The notes under the pieces: generated by a model | Database searches by the model: none | Told to the model about the DNA's origin: nothing | Seen by the model: only the letters and a program-made list of their open reading frames with translations | Made by a program: the position numbers and the translations under genes | DNA from: Bacillota bacterium | GTDB lineage: Bacteria; Bacillota; UBA4882; UBA10575 | Reading direction: 5' to 3' | DNA: 6,313 nt | Assembly: GCA_012521315.1 (NCBI GenBank) | Contig: JAAYMP010000091.1 | Span: 1 to 6,313, forward strand | Shown: positions 1 through 4,952 of the stretch, one piece after another | Layout of the letters: the number at the start of each line of letters is the position of its first letter | How positions within the stretch are numbered: the stretch's first letter is position 1

Positions 1-2
1 AT

Positions 3-101
3 GACCCCATGGCCTGTGTGGTGAAGGGGGCCGGAAAAACCTTGGAGCATCTGGACACCTTAAAACGGGTTATGGTTGGCCGGAAAAAAGCGGGCCGTTA
101 G
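3..101 (+). CDS. mreB: MreB/Mbl-family rod-shape protein, C-terminal end only
   Basis: This is the 3' end of a gene that begins before the window; 32 residues remain, in the frame of base 3, ending at TAG 99-101. The residues run DPMACVVKGAGKTLEHLDTL followed by a basic KRVMVGRKKAGR tail. An acidic-Pro pair, then a 'xCVxxGxGxxLE' stretch and a short basic end, is the usual finish of bacterial actin homologues MreB, Mbl and MreBH. These form membrane-associated filaments that guide elongation-mode wall synthesis. The two window-edge bases 'at' fit a preceding Asp or Asn codon, as in the common DDP/NDP form. A strong terminator follows 25 bp after the stop, so the gene appears to end its transcript here and no mreC/mreD follows. 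Which paralogue it is (MreB or Mbl) cannot be told from the tail. Family assignment is likely but rests on a short stretch. Confidence 0.7.
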   Translation, partial: DPMACVVKGAGKTLEHLDTLKRVMVGRKKAGR

Positions 102-126
102 GAAAAAGACCTCTGCGCCTTTAAAC

Positions 127-150
127 AGAATCCAAAGGGATTCTTTTTTT
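127..150 (+). terminator. Rho-independent terminator after the mreB-like gene
   Basis: A 7-bp perfect stem (AGAATCC 127-133 with GGATTCT 138-144) closes a 4-base loop and runs directly into seven T residues (144-150). It separates the mreB-like gene from the DUF881 gene, which must therefore have its own promoter within 151-231. I see no convincing -35/-10 pair there. Confidence 0.8.
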
Positions 151-231
151 CTTCACCGGTTGTTAAAAAGGATTTCCCGAACTTACGGTGAATAATTATG
201 GTAAAGTTACTGTGTTAGAAGGCGAAGGCTA

Positions 232-1014
232 ATGTCGAAACATAACTGGAAAATCGGTGTCGGCCTTGCTTCGATGTTGCTGGGGATGCTCTTGGTCTTT
301 CAATTCCGGACGGAAACCAATATCAAAACCTATCTTCCGCAATTTACCACCGCAAGCGAGCTCGGGATTAAATGGAACCGGATGCAGACCGACCTGAACA
401 AAAAGGAAGAAGAGCTAAAGCAGCTCCGGCAACAACTGCAAGAATACAACCGGGACGAAGAGATGAAAAGTCTGCGGATGGCGGCGGGCGTGACGCCGCT
501 GCGCGGTCCGGGAGTGGAGATCACCCTCACTGATGTGCAGCGTCCCCTGAAGAGTTACGAAGATCCCAACTTGTTTATTGTCCACTATGACCAATTAGAG
601 TTGCTCGTCAATGAGCTGTGGGCGGCCGGGGCGGAGGCGATCGCCGTGAATGGGGTGCGGTTGGTTGTCCAGACCGGGTTTAGTTGCGCCGGGACCACCA
701 TTCTGGTGGGAACGCGGAAACTAGCCCCGCCTTATGTCATCCGGGCGATTGGCGATGCGGCCACTTTAAAAGCGGCGCTCACGATCCCGGGGGGCTTTAT
801 CGATTCCCAGATCCGCCCCTTTGAATTGGGGATCAAGATTGAAATTAAAGACAGCCTCTACCTCCCGCCCTATAAAGGCAGTTCGGTCTTTAATTATGCC
901 GAGGTTGTGCCGGAGGAACCGGTTGAAACAACCGTTGCCGACGGGGAAGGGGAAGCGGAGGCGGTTGATGCCGTTGAAAGCTGGGAAGGAACAGGCGAAG
1001 GAGAGGTCTTCTAG
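232..1014 (+). CDS. DUF881 (YlxW/YlxX-type) membrane-anchored protein
   Basis: A 260-residue protein with one N-terminal membrane anchor (about residues 7-24) and a charged, likely coiled-coil stretch (about 45-80, rich in K/E/Q/L heptads). A DUF881 domain follows at about 85-215. Family signatures visible are the GPGVEITLTD strand at 93-101, the HYDQLELLVNELWAAGAEAI helix at 118-137 followed by AVNG, and a PPYVIRAIGD segment ending in 'ALTIPGG' at 167-188. The remaining 45 residues form a Glu-rich, low-complexity tail that is probably disordered and is not typical of the family. DUF881 proteins sit next to division genes in many Firmicutes and Actinobacteria; no biochemical function is established. 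The start ATG follows a GGCGAAGG stretch, a weak ribosome site. The stop TAG abuts the ATG of sbp, so the two are surely co-transcribed. Confidence 0.88.
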   Translation: MSKHNWKIGVGLASMLLGMLLVFQFRTETNIKTYLPQFTTASELGIKWNRMQTDLNKKEEELKQLRQQLQEYNRDEEMKSLRMAAGVTPLRGPGVEITLTDVQRPLKSYEDPNLFIVHYDQLELLVNELWAAGAEAIAVNGVRLVVQTGFSCAGTTILVGTRKLAPPYVIRAIGDAATLKAALTIPGGFIDSQIRPFELGIKIEIKDSLYLPPYKGSSVFNYAEVVPEEPVETTVADGEGEAEAVDAVESWEGTGEGEVF

Positions 1015-1371
1015 ATGTTACTCATCCCCTTACTCGGTATCGCCCTTGGGGCCGCGATCGGCCTTCTTCTACCCTGGGAGGTGCCGCTTACCTATAAAAG
1101 TTACACGGCGCTGGCCATCCTGGCCACCGTGGATGCGATCTTCGGCGGAATGCGCGCTGAGCTGGAAGGGAATTTTATCTTTTCCAAGTTCATCGTCAGT
1201 TTCTTTGCCAATGCTCTCCTCGCCGTCGGGTTGGCCTTTTTCGGTTACAGTATCGGTATTGATATTTATTTGGGGGCCGTGGTGGCCTTCAGTATCCGGA
1301 TCTTCAATAATCTTTCTTTAATCCGGGAATTTTTAATCATCCGGTACCGACAGCGTGGAAGCGAACAATGA
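1015..1371 (+). CDS. sbp: Small basic membrane protein Sbp (DUF1290)
   Basis: A 118-residue integral membrane protein with three to four predicted hydrophobic segments (about 1-19, 29-44, 56-80, 84-98). It ends in a short basic cytoplasmic tail (IREFLIIRYRQRGSEQ). The conserved core is clear: a 'TVDAIFGGMRAELEG' motif at 38-52, an FxxNALLA segment in the third helix, and 'YLGAVVAFSIRIFNNL' at 85-100. Length and motif order match Sbp of Bacillus subtilis, which is encoded between ylxX and ftsA. The ATG directly follows the upstream stop, and AAGGAGAGG at 998-1006 inside the end of the DUF881 gene gives a well-spaced ribosome site. This implies translational coupling. Function is unknown; a role with its DUF881 partner in the envelope or at division is inferred from conserved pairing. 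Unlike in Bacillus, ftsA does not follow. Confidence 0.9.
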   Translation: MLLIPLLGIALGAAIGLLLPWEVPLTYKSYTALAILATVDAIFGGMRAELEGNFIFSKFIVSFFANALLAVGLAFFGYSIGIDIYLGAVVAFSIRIFNNLSLIREFLIIRYRQRGSEQ

Positions 1372-1398
1372 CCTGCGGATGCTTTTTCCTCTCTACCG

Positions 1399-1421
1399 CC
1401 CTTGACCAAAGGGTTTTTTTT
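1399..1421 (+). terminator. Terminator after sbp
   Basis: A short stem (CCCTT 1399-1403 with AAGGG 1409-1413, loop of five) runs straight into eight T residues (1414-1421). The stem is only 5 bp, but the unbroken T-tract and position 27 bp after the sbp stop support the call. Confidence 0.65.
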
Positions 1422-1443
1422 GTGCCTTTTCCCGGGTGACGTG

Positions 1444-1473
1444 GCATAAAGCAAAGCGCCGGGTTCATATGTT
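1444..1473 (+). promoter_or_regulatory. Candidate SigE-type promoter for the 1494 gene
   Basis: GCATAAA at 1444-1450 matches five of seven positions of the Bacillus SigE -35 consensus KMATATT. After a 15-base spacer, CATATGTT at 1466-1473 matches six of eight positions of the -10 consensus CATACAHT. The spacer is within the usual 14-15 range. It lies between the sbp terminator and the ribosome site of the next gene, where a promoter is needed. Mother-cell sporulation expression is inference from this match only. The -10 also fits the SigK form CATANNNTA, but no AC is placed for its -35. Confidence 0.4.
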
Positions 1474-1493
1474 AAAAAAAAGGGGGAGGAGGG

Positions 1494-2294
1494 ATGAAGC
1501 AATCACTCGCTTATTTCCAGCGGTGGGTTCGGAAAAACCCGCTGATTTTGTGGTGGCTGATTTTTCTCCCTCTCATGCTGGTGATTCTTTATACTTCCTG
1601 GGGACATCTGACGGCGCCGTTGGCCGTCGAGGATAATCCGCCGGGATTTTGGATCAATCTCGTCCATTCCTTTCCCCTGGTCGTTCTGGCCCGGATTGTT
1701 CTGGTGGCGGTGGGCTTGGTGCTTATTATGATCTGCCTGTTCTTTCCGTTGTTCCGGGTGAGTAAAGAAGGAGTGCAGTGGACCAGGGAGCAAGAGGAGG
1801 AGATTGCCCGGGTCACCGGGGAGATTACCGGCGCGGAAGTGGAGGAGTTGATCCAACAGGAGACTTTCCGTTGGTCCATTATCCTCCGTTGGCTTCGTTT
1901 TTGCGGCTCAAAAGAAGTGGCGTCGGCGGTTAGTCTCCGGGAACTGGTGGCGACGATTAGTGAAGCCTTCCCTGCGGAACGGTTCAGCATCCTGTTGGAA
2001 CACAGGAAAAAGGTCTATGGGCTGCAACATCGTCTCCTTCCCAAACTGGTTCTCCCCGACCAAGATCTGGCGGAGGCCTTTGGGGTAAAACTCAGTTTCG
2101 GGCTTGATTATGCGCTTTATATTTATCTGCACGCACCGGATCCGACTGGTTTTTCGCCCATTGACGAACAGTTTATGCTGGTCCTCTGTGAGATCTTCGG
2201 GCGGGGGGCACAACAGATGAACGTTAACCCGGAAGAGCTTGTTGCCTATTTTGAGCTGGTTGATAACCCCTCCGTCGGTGCTGGTATAAAATAA
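1494..2294 (+). CDS. Two-pass membrane protein with GAF-like cytoplasmic region
   Basis: I do not recognise this 266-residue protein by name. It has a short basic N-terminus, membrane helix 1 at about 19-36, an external loop of about 25 residues, and membrane helix 2 at about 62-87. A charged linker (EQEEEIARVTGEITGAEVEE, about 99-118) leads to a soluble region of about 120 residues. That region begins with a 'SLRELVATISEAFPAERFSILL' segment (147-168) and ends with 'FSPIDEQFMLVLCEIFGRGAQ' (220-240). This resembles the first helix/strand and the closing helix of GAF sensor domains, though no ligand residues can be pointed to. With the N-terminus inside, both ends are cytoplasmic. A very strong Shine-Dalgarno (GGGGGAGGAGGG, 1482-1493) abuts the ATG. 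The 54-residue gene follows 17 bp downstream, so the two likely form an operon. A sensory or scaffold role is only inference. Confidence 0.75.
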   Translation: MKQSLAYFQRWVRKNPLILWWLIFLPLMLVILYTSWGHLTAPLAVEDNPPGFWINLVHSFPLVVLARIVLVAVGLVLIMICLFFPLFRVSKEGVQWTREQEEEIARVTGEITGAEVEELIQQETFRWSIILRWLRFCGSKEVASAVSLRELVATISEAFPAERFSILLEHRKKVYGLQHRLLPKLVLPDQDLAEAFGVKLSFGLDYALYIYLHAPDPTGFSPIDEQFMLVLCEIFGRGAQQMNVNPEELVAYFELVDNPSVGAGIK

Positions 2295-2311
2295 TATAGG
2301 GGGTGAAACGG

Positions 2312-2476
2312 ATGGCGGAAAAGAGAGAAGAGGTGAGCCCGGTCAACCAAACCGTGCGCATTATCAATACGGTGAAAACTTTTACGGTGAAGAGTAAAGA
2401 CCCTTATGTTCTGAAAGCGGTGGAAAGGGCGAAAACCCAGCTCCGTAACCACCTGCTAGAATTGGGCGAAAATTGA
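2312..2476 (+). CDS. Small hypothetical protein, 54 residues
   Basis: The ORF begins MAEKREEVSPVNQ and ends LLELGEN with TGA at 2474-2476. AGGGGGTG (2298-2305) lies 6 bases upstream of the ATG, a good ribosome site. The protein is highly charged, lacks Cys and hydrophobic segments, and contains the segment 'TVKTFTVKSKDPYVLKAVER', which could form a strand followed by a helix. It is probably a small soluble cytoplasmic protein. The 17-bp gap from the membrane protein upstream suggests co-transcription and a shared job. I recognise no family. The good ribosome site, the codon-like pattern and its position in an operon make it likely to be expressed. Confidence 0.65.
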   Translation: MAEKREEVSPVNQTVRIINTVKTFTVKSKDPYVLKAVERAKTQLRNHLLELGEN

Positions 2477-2515
2477 TCCAAATCCGGTTGGGCAAGAAAG
2501 CACCTTTAGCCTAAA

Positions 2516-2547
2516 ACAAGTCGGAAACGACATGCATAGTTTATAAT
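2516..2547 (+). promoter_or_regulatory. Candidate promoter for the 29-residue peptide gene
   Basis: Two overlapping readings exist. TATAAT at 2542-2547 is a perfect SigA -10, but no acceptable -35 lies 16-18 bases upstream. Alternatively CATAGTTTA at 2535-2543 fits the SigK -10 form CATANNNTA, with AC at 2516-2517 placed 17 bases upstream as a SigK -35. A SigK promoter would put the peptide in the late mother cell. Both motifs are short, so chance matches are possible. Confidence 0.35.
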
Positions 2548-2573
2548 GAGAATTTAGGTGGGAGGTGCAACAA

Positions 2574-2663
2574 ATGTTCGATTTCTTAAAGAATGTGGAT
2601 GATTCGTTGGCTTTTATCCTTTTCTTGATTTTGATCCTTTTACTGTTAGGGGTAATGTACTAA
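2574..2663 (+). CDS. 29-residue hydrophobic membrane peptide
   Basis: ATG at 2574 follows a strong ribosome site (GGGAGGTG, 2560-2567). The product is MFDFLKNVDDSLAFILFLIL followed by ILLLLGVMY. It has an acidic N-terminal segment (residues 1-11) and a single membrane helix from about 12 to 27. The gene stands alone with its own candidate promoter and two terminator-like hairpins, which is the layout of a true small gene. In form it resembles the very short one-helix peptides common in spore formers (the YjcZ type: short polar N-terminus, then an Ile/Leu-rich helix), but it lacks their Gly/Tyr-rich start. A type I toxin peptide is another possibility, although no antisense RNA is evident. The function is unknown. 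Confidence 0.65.
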   Translation: MFDFLKNVDDSLAFILFLILILLLLGVMY

Positions 2664-2700
2664 ACAAACCAGGTTGTTAAACCTGCTGGAAAGGTAAGCT

Positions 2701-2726
2701 AAACCATCGGTGGCAAATGGTTTTTT
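2701..2726 (+). terminator. First terminator after the small peptide gene
   Basis: AAACCAT (2701-2707) pairs with ATGGTTT (2717-2723) around a 9-base loop, followed by T's up to 2726 (the T-tract begins within the right arm at 2721). It lies 37 bp after the peptide stop. Confidence 0.6.
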
Positions 2727-2735
2727 GGCCCTGGT

Positions 2736-2762
2736 AGCCCTGGCTATATAGTCAGGGCTTTT
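2736..2762 (+). terminator. Second, tandem terminator
   Basis: AGCCCTG (2736-2742) pairs with CAGGGCT (2753-2759). The stem extends inward by one G-T and one C-G pair around a TATATA loop, and it is followed by TTTT then GTTGTTG. It is ten bases beyond the first hairpin and provides a strong backup stop before the tRNA unit. Confidence 0.65.
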
Positions 2763-2784
2763 GTTGTTGATGCCTTGACCCTAG

Positions 2785-2825
2785 AGGTTGTTGCTGGTAT
2801 GGACAAAGTGACGGGACAACAACCT
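2785..2825 (+). repeat. Unassigned 9-bp stem-loop in the pre-tRNA gap
   Basis: AGGTTGTTG (2785-2793) is perfectly complementary to CAACAACCT (2817-2825) with 23 bases between. There is no T-tract, so it is not an ordinary terminator. It sits in the 2763-2918 stretch, which holds no convincing gene on either strand. A small RNA structure or gene remnant is possible; I cannot assign a family. Confidence 0.4.
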
Positions 2826-2918
2826 GCAAACGGGAAAAGTTATTGGCGGGCTGGTTAAAAGCCTTGCAACGGGCGAAAGATCGGTCCGAGGTCGGCGATA
2901 GCGGTTCTTGAATTTGTA

Positions 2919-2927
2919 TGGTATAAT
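2919..2927 (+). promoter_or_regulatory. Extended -10 promoter for tRNA-Arg
   Basis: TGGTATAAT is a perfect TATAAT preceded by the extended -10 TG. It lies 21 bp before the tRNA, so transcription would start a dozen or so bases before the mature 5' end. No good -35 is seen (TAGCGG at the right distance), which the extended -10 could compensate for. Confidence 0.55.
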
Positions 2928-2948
2928 TAATCATAGAATAAAGGATTA

Positions 2949-3025
2949 GCGCCCGTAGCTCAGTTGGATAGAGTGGCAGACTTCGAATCTGTAGGCCGGG
3001 GGTTCGAATCCCTCCGGGCGCGCCA
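2949..3025 (+). tRNA. tRNA-Arg (anticodon UCG)
   Basis: The full cloverleaf can be drawn over 77 bases. The acceptor stem is GCGCCCG (2949-2955) with CGGGCGC (3015-3021), and the D stem is GCTC/GAGT. The anticodon stem is GCAGA/TCTGT with loop CTTCGAA, placing TCG at 34-36 (2983-2985). The variable loop is AGGCC, and the T stem is GGGGG/CCCTC with a TTCGAAT loop. Discriminator G (3022) and CCA (3023-3025) are encoded. UCG reads CGA and, by wobble, other CGN arginine codons. It has its own -10 box and terminator, so it is a single-tRNA unit. Confidence 0.96.
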
Positions 3026-3037
3026 TGGTTTTAGATT

Positions 3038-3065
3038 AAAAACCCCGATTCCTCCGGGGTTTTTT
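3038..3065 (+). terminator. Terminator after tRNA-Arg
   Basis: CCCCG (3043-3047) pairs with CGGGG (3055-3059), loop of seven. The stem is flanked by an A-run on the left and six T's on the right (3060-3065), so it can extend by A-T pairs. Confidence 0.85.
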
Positions 3066-3170
3066 GTTTTGGAGGGTTTTATAAATAACCAAAGAGGATG
3101 GACTCATCGAAACTGGGTGTCAGGCATAATGTCGCAAGGTTCTAACATTTGTAATTCCAAATCACCAATA

Positions 3171-3177
3171 TGTCGAA
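3171..3177 (+). promoter_or_regulatory. Candidate Spo0A box 1
   Basis: TGTCGAA is an exact match to the 0A box bound by the sporulation regulator Spo0A. It follows directly on TCACCAATA and lies 23 bp upstream of the weak -35 at 3201. An exact 7-mer is expected by chance less than once per strand in this window, so a single site means little; the pair makes it more credible. Confidence 0.4.
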
Positions 3178-3313
3178 TTTATAGTTTTACAGTTTATTAA
3201 TTGTGGGACCAGAAAATAGATAGTAATATTTTATGTGGAGTGATTTTAAGTAACACAGTTGTATTTTTGTTCCCGGGAAACGAGTCACCAATACAGCTGT
3301 TCGTGGCGGTCAA

Positions 3314-3320
3314 TGTCGAA
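3314..3320 (+). promoter_or_regulatory. Candidate Spo0A box 2
   Basis: A second exact TGTCGAA in the same orientation lies 44 bp before the fapA-like start. A reverse near-match, TTCGAAA, is at 3334-3340. If the promoter is the one near 3201-3229, this box lies downstream of the start point and could act in repression. Confidence 0.4.
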
Positions 3321-3364
3321 TCATGTAAAAACATTCGAAAAACATAGGAAGGAGTACTACCACC

Positions 3365-3712
3365 GTGCCAAGCGATCAAATGGTTGAAATCGTTGATAAC
3401 AGGTTAGTCCTGAATAGTGAACCGCTGAGGAAATATCCCGTCCTCAGGCCTGATAAGAGTATCATGCTTTATGTGAATGGGCAGCCCAAAAAGGGGCCGG
3501 TCATTGTTTCCAACGAGGAGGAGATCAGTTTTAAGATTGCGGATGAGCAACAAGGGGAACTGTTTGATTTTGAAGTATCCGAAGATAAACTGCGCGTATT
3601 TCTGATGATAAACCGGCGGCAAAAAAAGCGATTGTATCCGGTTATTATCAAGGACACGGAGCGACTTAAAACAGTTCAGGGTGCTGACCCGGAAGATAGG
3701 CCGGCTCAGTAA
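3365..3712 (+). CDS. fapA: FapA/DUF342 N-terminal part (possible fragment)
   Basis: 115 residues starting at GTG, chosen because AGGAAGGAG (3346-3354) is 10 bases upstream; an in-frame ATG at 3380 is too far from it. The sequence follows the N-terminal FapA pattern: 'VEIVDNRLVLNSEPLRKYPVLRP' (about 7-29), 'LYVNGQPKKGPVIVSNEEEISF' (36-57) and 'FEVSEDKLRVFLMI' (about 68-81). FapA/DUF342 proteins normally run to roughly 450-650 residues, with this N-terminal domain, a long middle and a C-terminal right-handed beta-helix. Here the reading ends at TAA 3710-3712, just past the N-terminal domain. The C-terminal domain continues in the +1 frame from the overlapping ORF. It is either a gene remnant after a large internal deletion or a genuinely compact, split version. 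FapA proteins are linked to flagellar assembly and polar localisation in some bacteria; the role in Clostridia is unclear. Confidence 0.65.
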   Translation: MPSDQMVEIVDNRLVLNSEPLRKYPVLRPDKSIMLYVNGQPKKGPVIVSNEEEISFKIADEQQGELFDFEVSEDKLRVFLMINRRQKKRLYPVIIKDTERLKTVQGADPEDRPAQ

Positions 3713-4100
3713 TATCTACAGCAAAATTGATAATCCGAGAGCTTCGGTCTATGCCAACTATATTCAGAATAGTAATGTGAAAGTGACCGGGAACATCATC
3801 ATTGAAGGCAAGGGCGCCTATAATTCTATTCTGGAAGCCGGCGGTGATGTGAAAATTACTGGACTTCCCGGGGTCTTCCGGGGGGGCCGGATCAAAGCCG
3901 GGAAAGCCGTAATCGTGCGTGAACTGGGCAGTATCGGCGGCAGCCGCGTTGATGTGCAAGTGGATGCCGACGGGAGAATCGCGGCCGAAAGAGTTTTTGA
4001 TAATGTCTTTATCAATATCGGCGGGCGGTTGCTGGTGTTAAACAAGGAAATGCGCAACATCAACGCCCGCCTGGACCACAATGGTCAAATTATCTTTTAA
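3681..4100 (+). CDS. fapA: FapA/DUF342 C-terminal beta-helix part (possible fragment)
   Basis: 139 residues from GTG to TAA. From residue 6 on it reads as the C-terminal end of FapA/DUF342. It starts with the 'IGRLSNIYSKI' lead-in, then the beta-helix: 'VYANYIQNSNVKVTGNIIIEG' (about 23-43), 'YNSILEAGGDVKITGLPGVF' (47-66), 'RGGRIKAGKAVIVRELGSIGG' (67-87). The family-typical close is 'INIGGRLLVLNKEMRN' (111-126). The GTG overlaps the N-terminal ORF by 32 bp and no Shine-Dalgarno precedes it. Independent initiation is therefore doubtful; a +1 shift would join the parts into about 245 residues. No other stop interrupts the domain, so any lesion is confined to the join near 3660-3690. Confidence 0.68.
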   Translation: MLTRKIGRLSNIYSKIDNPRASVYANYIQNSNVKVTGNIIIEGKGAYNSILEAGGDVKITGLPGVFRGGRIKAGKAVIVRELGSIGGSRVDVQVDADGRIAAERVFDNVFINIGGRLLVLNKEMRNINARLDHNGQIIF

Positions 4101-4116
4101 TTAAAAGGAGGCATTC

Positions 4117-4159
4117 ATTGGTGCAGGCAACAGCGGAAAGGGTTGTTGCCTGCACCAAT
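4117..4159. repeat. 16-bp perfect inverted repeat
   Basis: ATTGGTGCAGGCAACA (4117-4132) is the exact reverse complement of TGTTGCCTGCACCAAT (4144-4159), with 11 bases between. A G-T and a C-G pair can extend the stem to 18, leaving a 7-base GGAAAGG loop. No T-tract follows on the + strand. AAAAGGAGG (4103-4111) sits just before it. It lies between convergent genes and may strengthen transcript ends. Confidence 0.85.
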
Positions 4160-4172
4160 CACGGAGAAAACC

Positions 4173-4203
4173 AAGGCGGCGGTGGGGAGCCGCCTTCTGT
4201 TTT
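4173..4203 (+). terminator. Bidirectional terminator between convergent genes
   Basis: AAGGCGGC (4173-4180) pairs perfectly with GCCGCCTT (4189-4196) around an 8-base loop. On the + strand it is followed by CTGTTTT; on the minus strand by GGTTTTCTCC. It can thus end both the fapA-like transcript and the fabG-like transcript, whose stop is at 4218-4220. Confidence 0.7.
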
Positions 4204-4217
4204 GAACAAGGGCTTGC

Positions 4218-4952
4218 TCAGACCACAAATCCACCGTTGACCCCGATGACCTGACCGGTGATGAAATTGGCGGCGTCGGAGGCGAGAAAGAGGGCACAAG
4301 CGGCCACTTCTTCCGCGGTGCCGAACCGGGTCAAAGGGGTCTGCTCTTTTAAGGCCGTTTTTTCTTCCTCGTTAAAGGGGTCCATCATGGCGGTGGCGAT
4401 GATGCCCGGAGCGATACAATTGACTTGGATATTGGCGGGACCCACCTCCTTGGCCAGAGCTTTGGTGAGGCCGATCACTCCCGCTTTCGCCGCCGAGTAG
4501 TGGACTTCACAGGAGGCGCCGACTTGGCCCCACATGGAAGCGATGTTGATGATCTTCCCCTGGCGGCGAGGGAGCATTGTCCGGAGGACGCTTTGGGTGC
4601 AGTGGAAGACGCCGGTGAGGTTAGTCCGGATCATGGTCTCCCACTCTTCGACGGAGAGATCGATGAACAAACGGGATTGGGCAATTCCGGCGTTATTGAT
4701 TAAAAGATCGACCGGACCAAACACGGTTTGGCAGTATTCCACCATCCGGTCGACCTGCGGGCGGGAGCCCACGTCGGCCTGGAAAAGCGCGACGCGAAAG
4801 CCGCGCTCCTGTAAGGAAGAGGCCAGTTCTTCCGCGGCCGCCACCGAACGGTGGTAGTTGATCAACACCTGGTAGCCGTGGGCGGCAAAAAGTTCGGCGC
4901 AAGCCCGGCCAATGCCGCGGGCGGCCCCGGTGATAATGACGGTTTTCTTCAT
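4218..4952 (-). CDS. fabG: FabG-type short-chain dehydrogenase/reductase
   Basis: 244 residues, the normal length for FabG-type enzymes. An upstream ATG in frame (5033) would add 27 charged residues before MKKTVIITG; I chose 4952 because the Rossmann strand begins at once and AAGAGGCGGG lies just upstream of it. All classical SDR features are present: cofactor loop TGAARGIG at 8-15, D60-V61, NNAG at 86-89, N111, catalytic S139, Y152 and K156, PGIIAT at 182-187, and a C-terminal GQVIGVNGG. Such enzymes reduce 3-oxoacyl-ACP or similar ketones with NAD(P)H in the cytoplasm. The gene stands alone, not in a fatty-acid operon, so it may be a FabG paralogue with another ketone substrate. It converges on the fapA-like ORFs and diverges from the flavoprotein gene. 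Confidence 0.88.
   Translation of the reverse strand: MKKTVIITGAARGIGRACAELFAAHGYQVLINYHRSVAAAEELASSLQERGFRVALFQADVGSRPQVDRMVEYCQTVFGPVDLLINNAGIAQSRLFIDLSVEEWETMIRTNLTGVFHCTQSVLRTMLPRRQGKIINIASMWGQVGASCEVHYSAAKAGVIGLTKALAKEVGPANIQVNCIAPGIIATAMMDPFNEEEKTALKEQTPLTRFGTAEEVAACALFLASDAANFITGQVIGVNGGFVV

Larger units (their letters stand above)
3066..3364 (+). other. AT-rich intergenic region upstream of the fapA-like ORFs
   Basis: About 300 bases with no credible ORF, clearly richer in A/T than the flanking genes. It holds two exact TGTCGAA heptamers, a near match (TGTCGCA, 3130-3136), and the 9-mer TCACCAATA twice (3162-3170 and 3285-3293). A weak SigA-like pair is also present (TTGTGG 3201-3206, 17-base spacer, TAATAT 3224-3229). 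It ends in the strong ribosome site AGGAAGGAG (3346-3354). Confidence 0.6.

Noticed and set aside
233..239. Third exact TGTCGAA (Spo0A box) at the DUF881 start
   Set aside because: It lies inside the first codons (ATG TCG AAA), where it is explained by coding sequence, and no second box is near.
821..1321. 166-codon + strand frame overlapping the DUF881 and sbp genes
   Set aside because: Arg/Ser/Pro-rich shadow of two well-supported genes in another frame, with no ribosome site.
2752..2934. 60-codon minus-strand ORF in the gap before the tRNA
   Set aside because: It spans the tandem terminator and the tRNA promoter, has no ribosome site and resembles no protein family.
3622..3628. A_AAA_AAG, a dnaX-type -1 slippery heptamer in the correct phase of the FapA N-terminal ORF
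   Set aside because: Joining the two FapA parts needs a +1 shift. A -1 slip here leads to a stop at 3667-3669 after about 13 codons, so it cannot make the fusion.
4121..4240. 39-codon + strand frame behind AAAAGGAGG
   Set aside because: The frame spans two hairpins and the end of the convergent fabG gene, and its composition is set by the repeats. Kept as part of a finding, not called as a gene.
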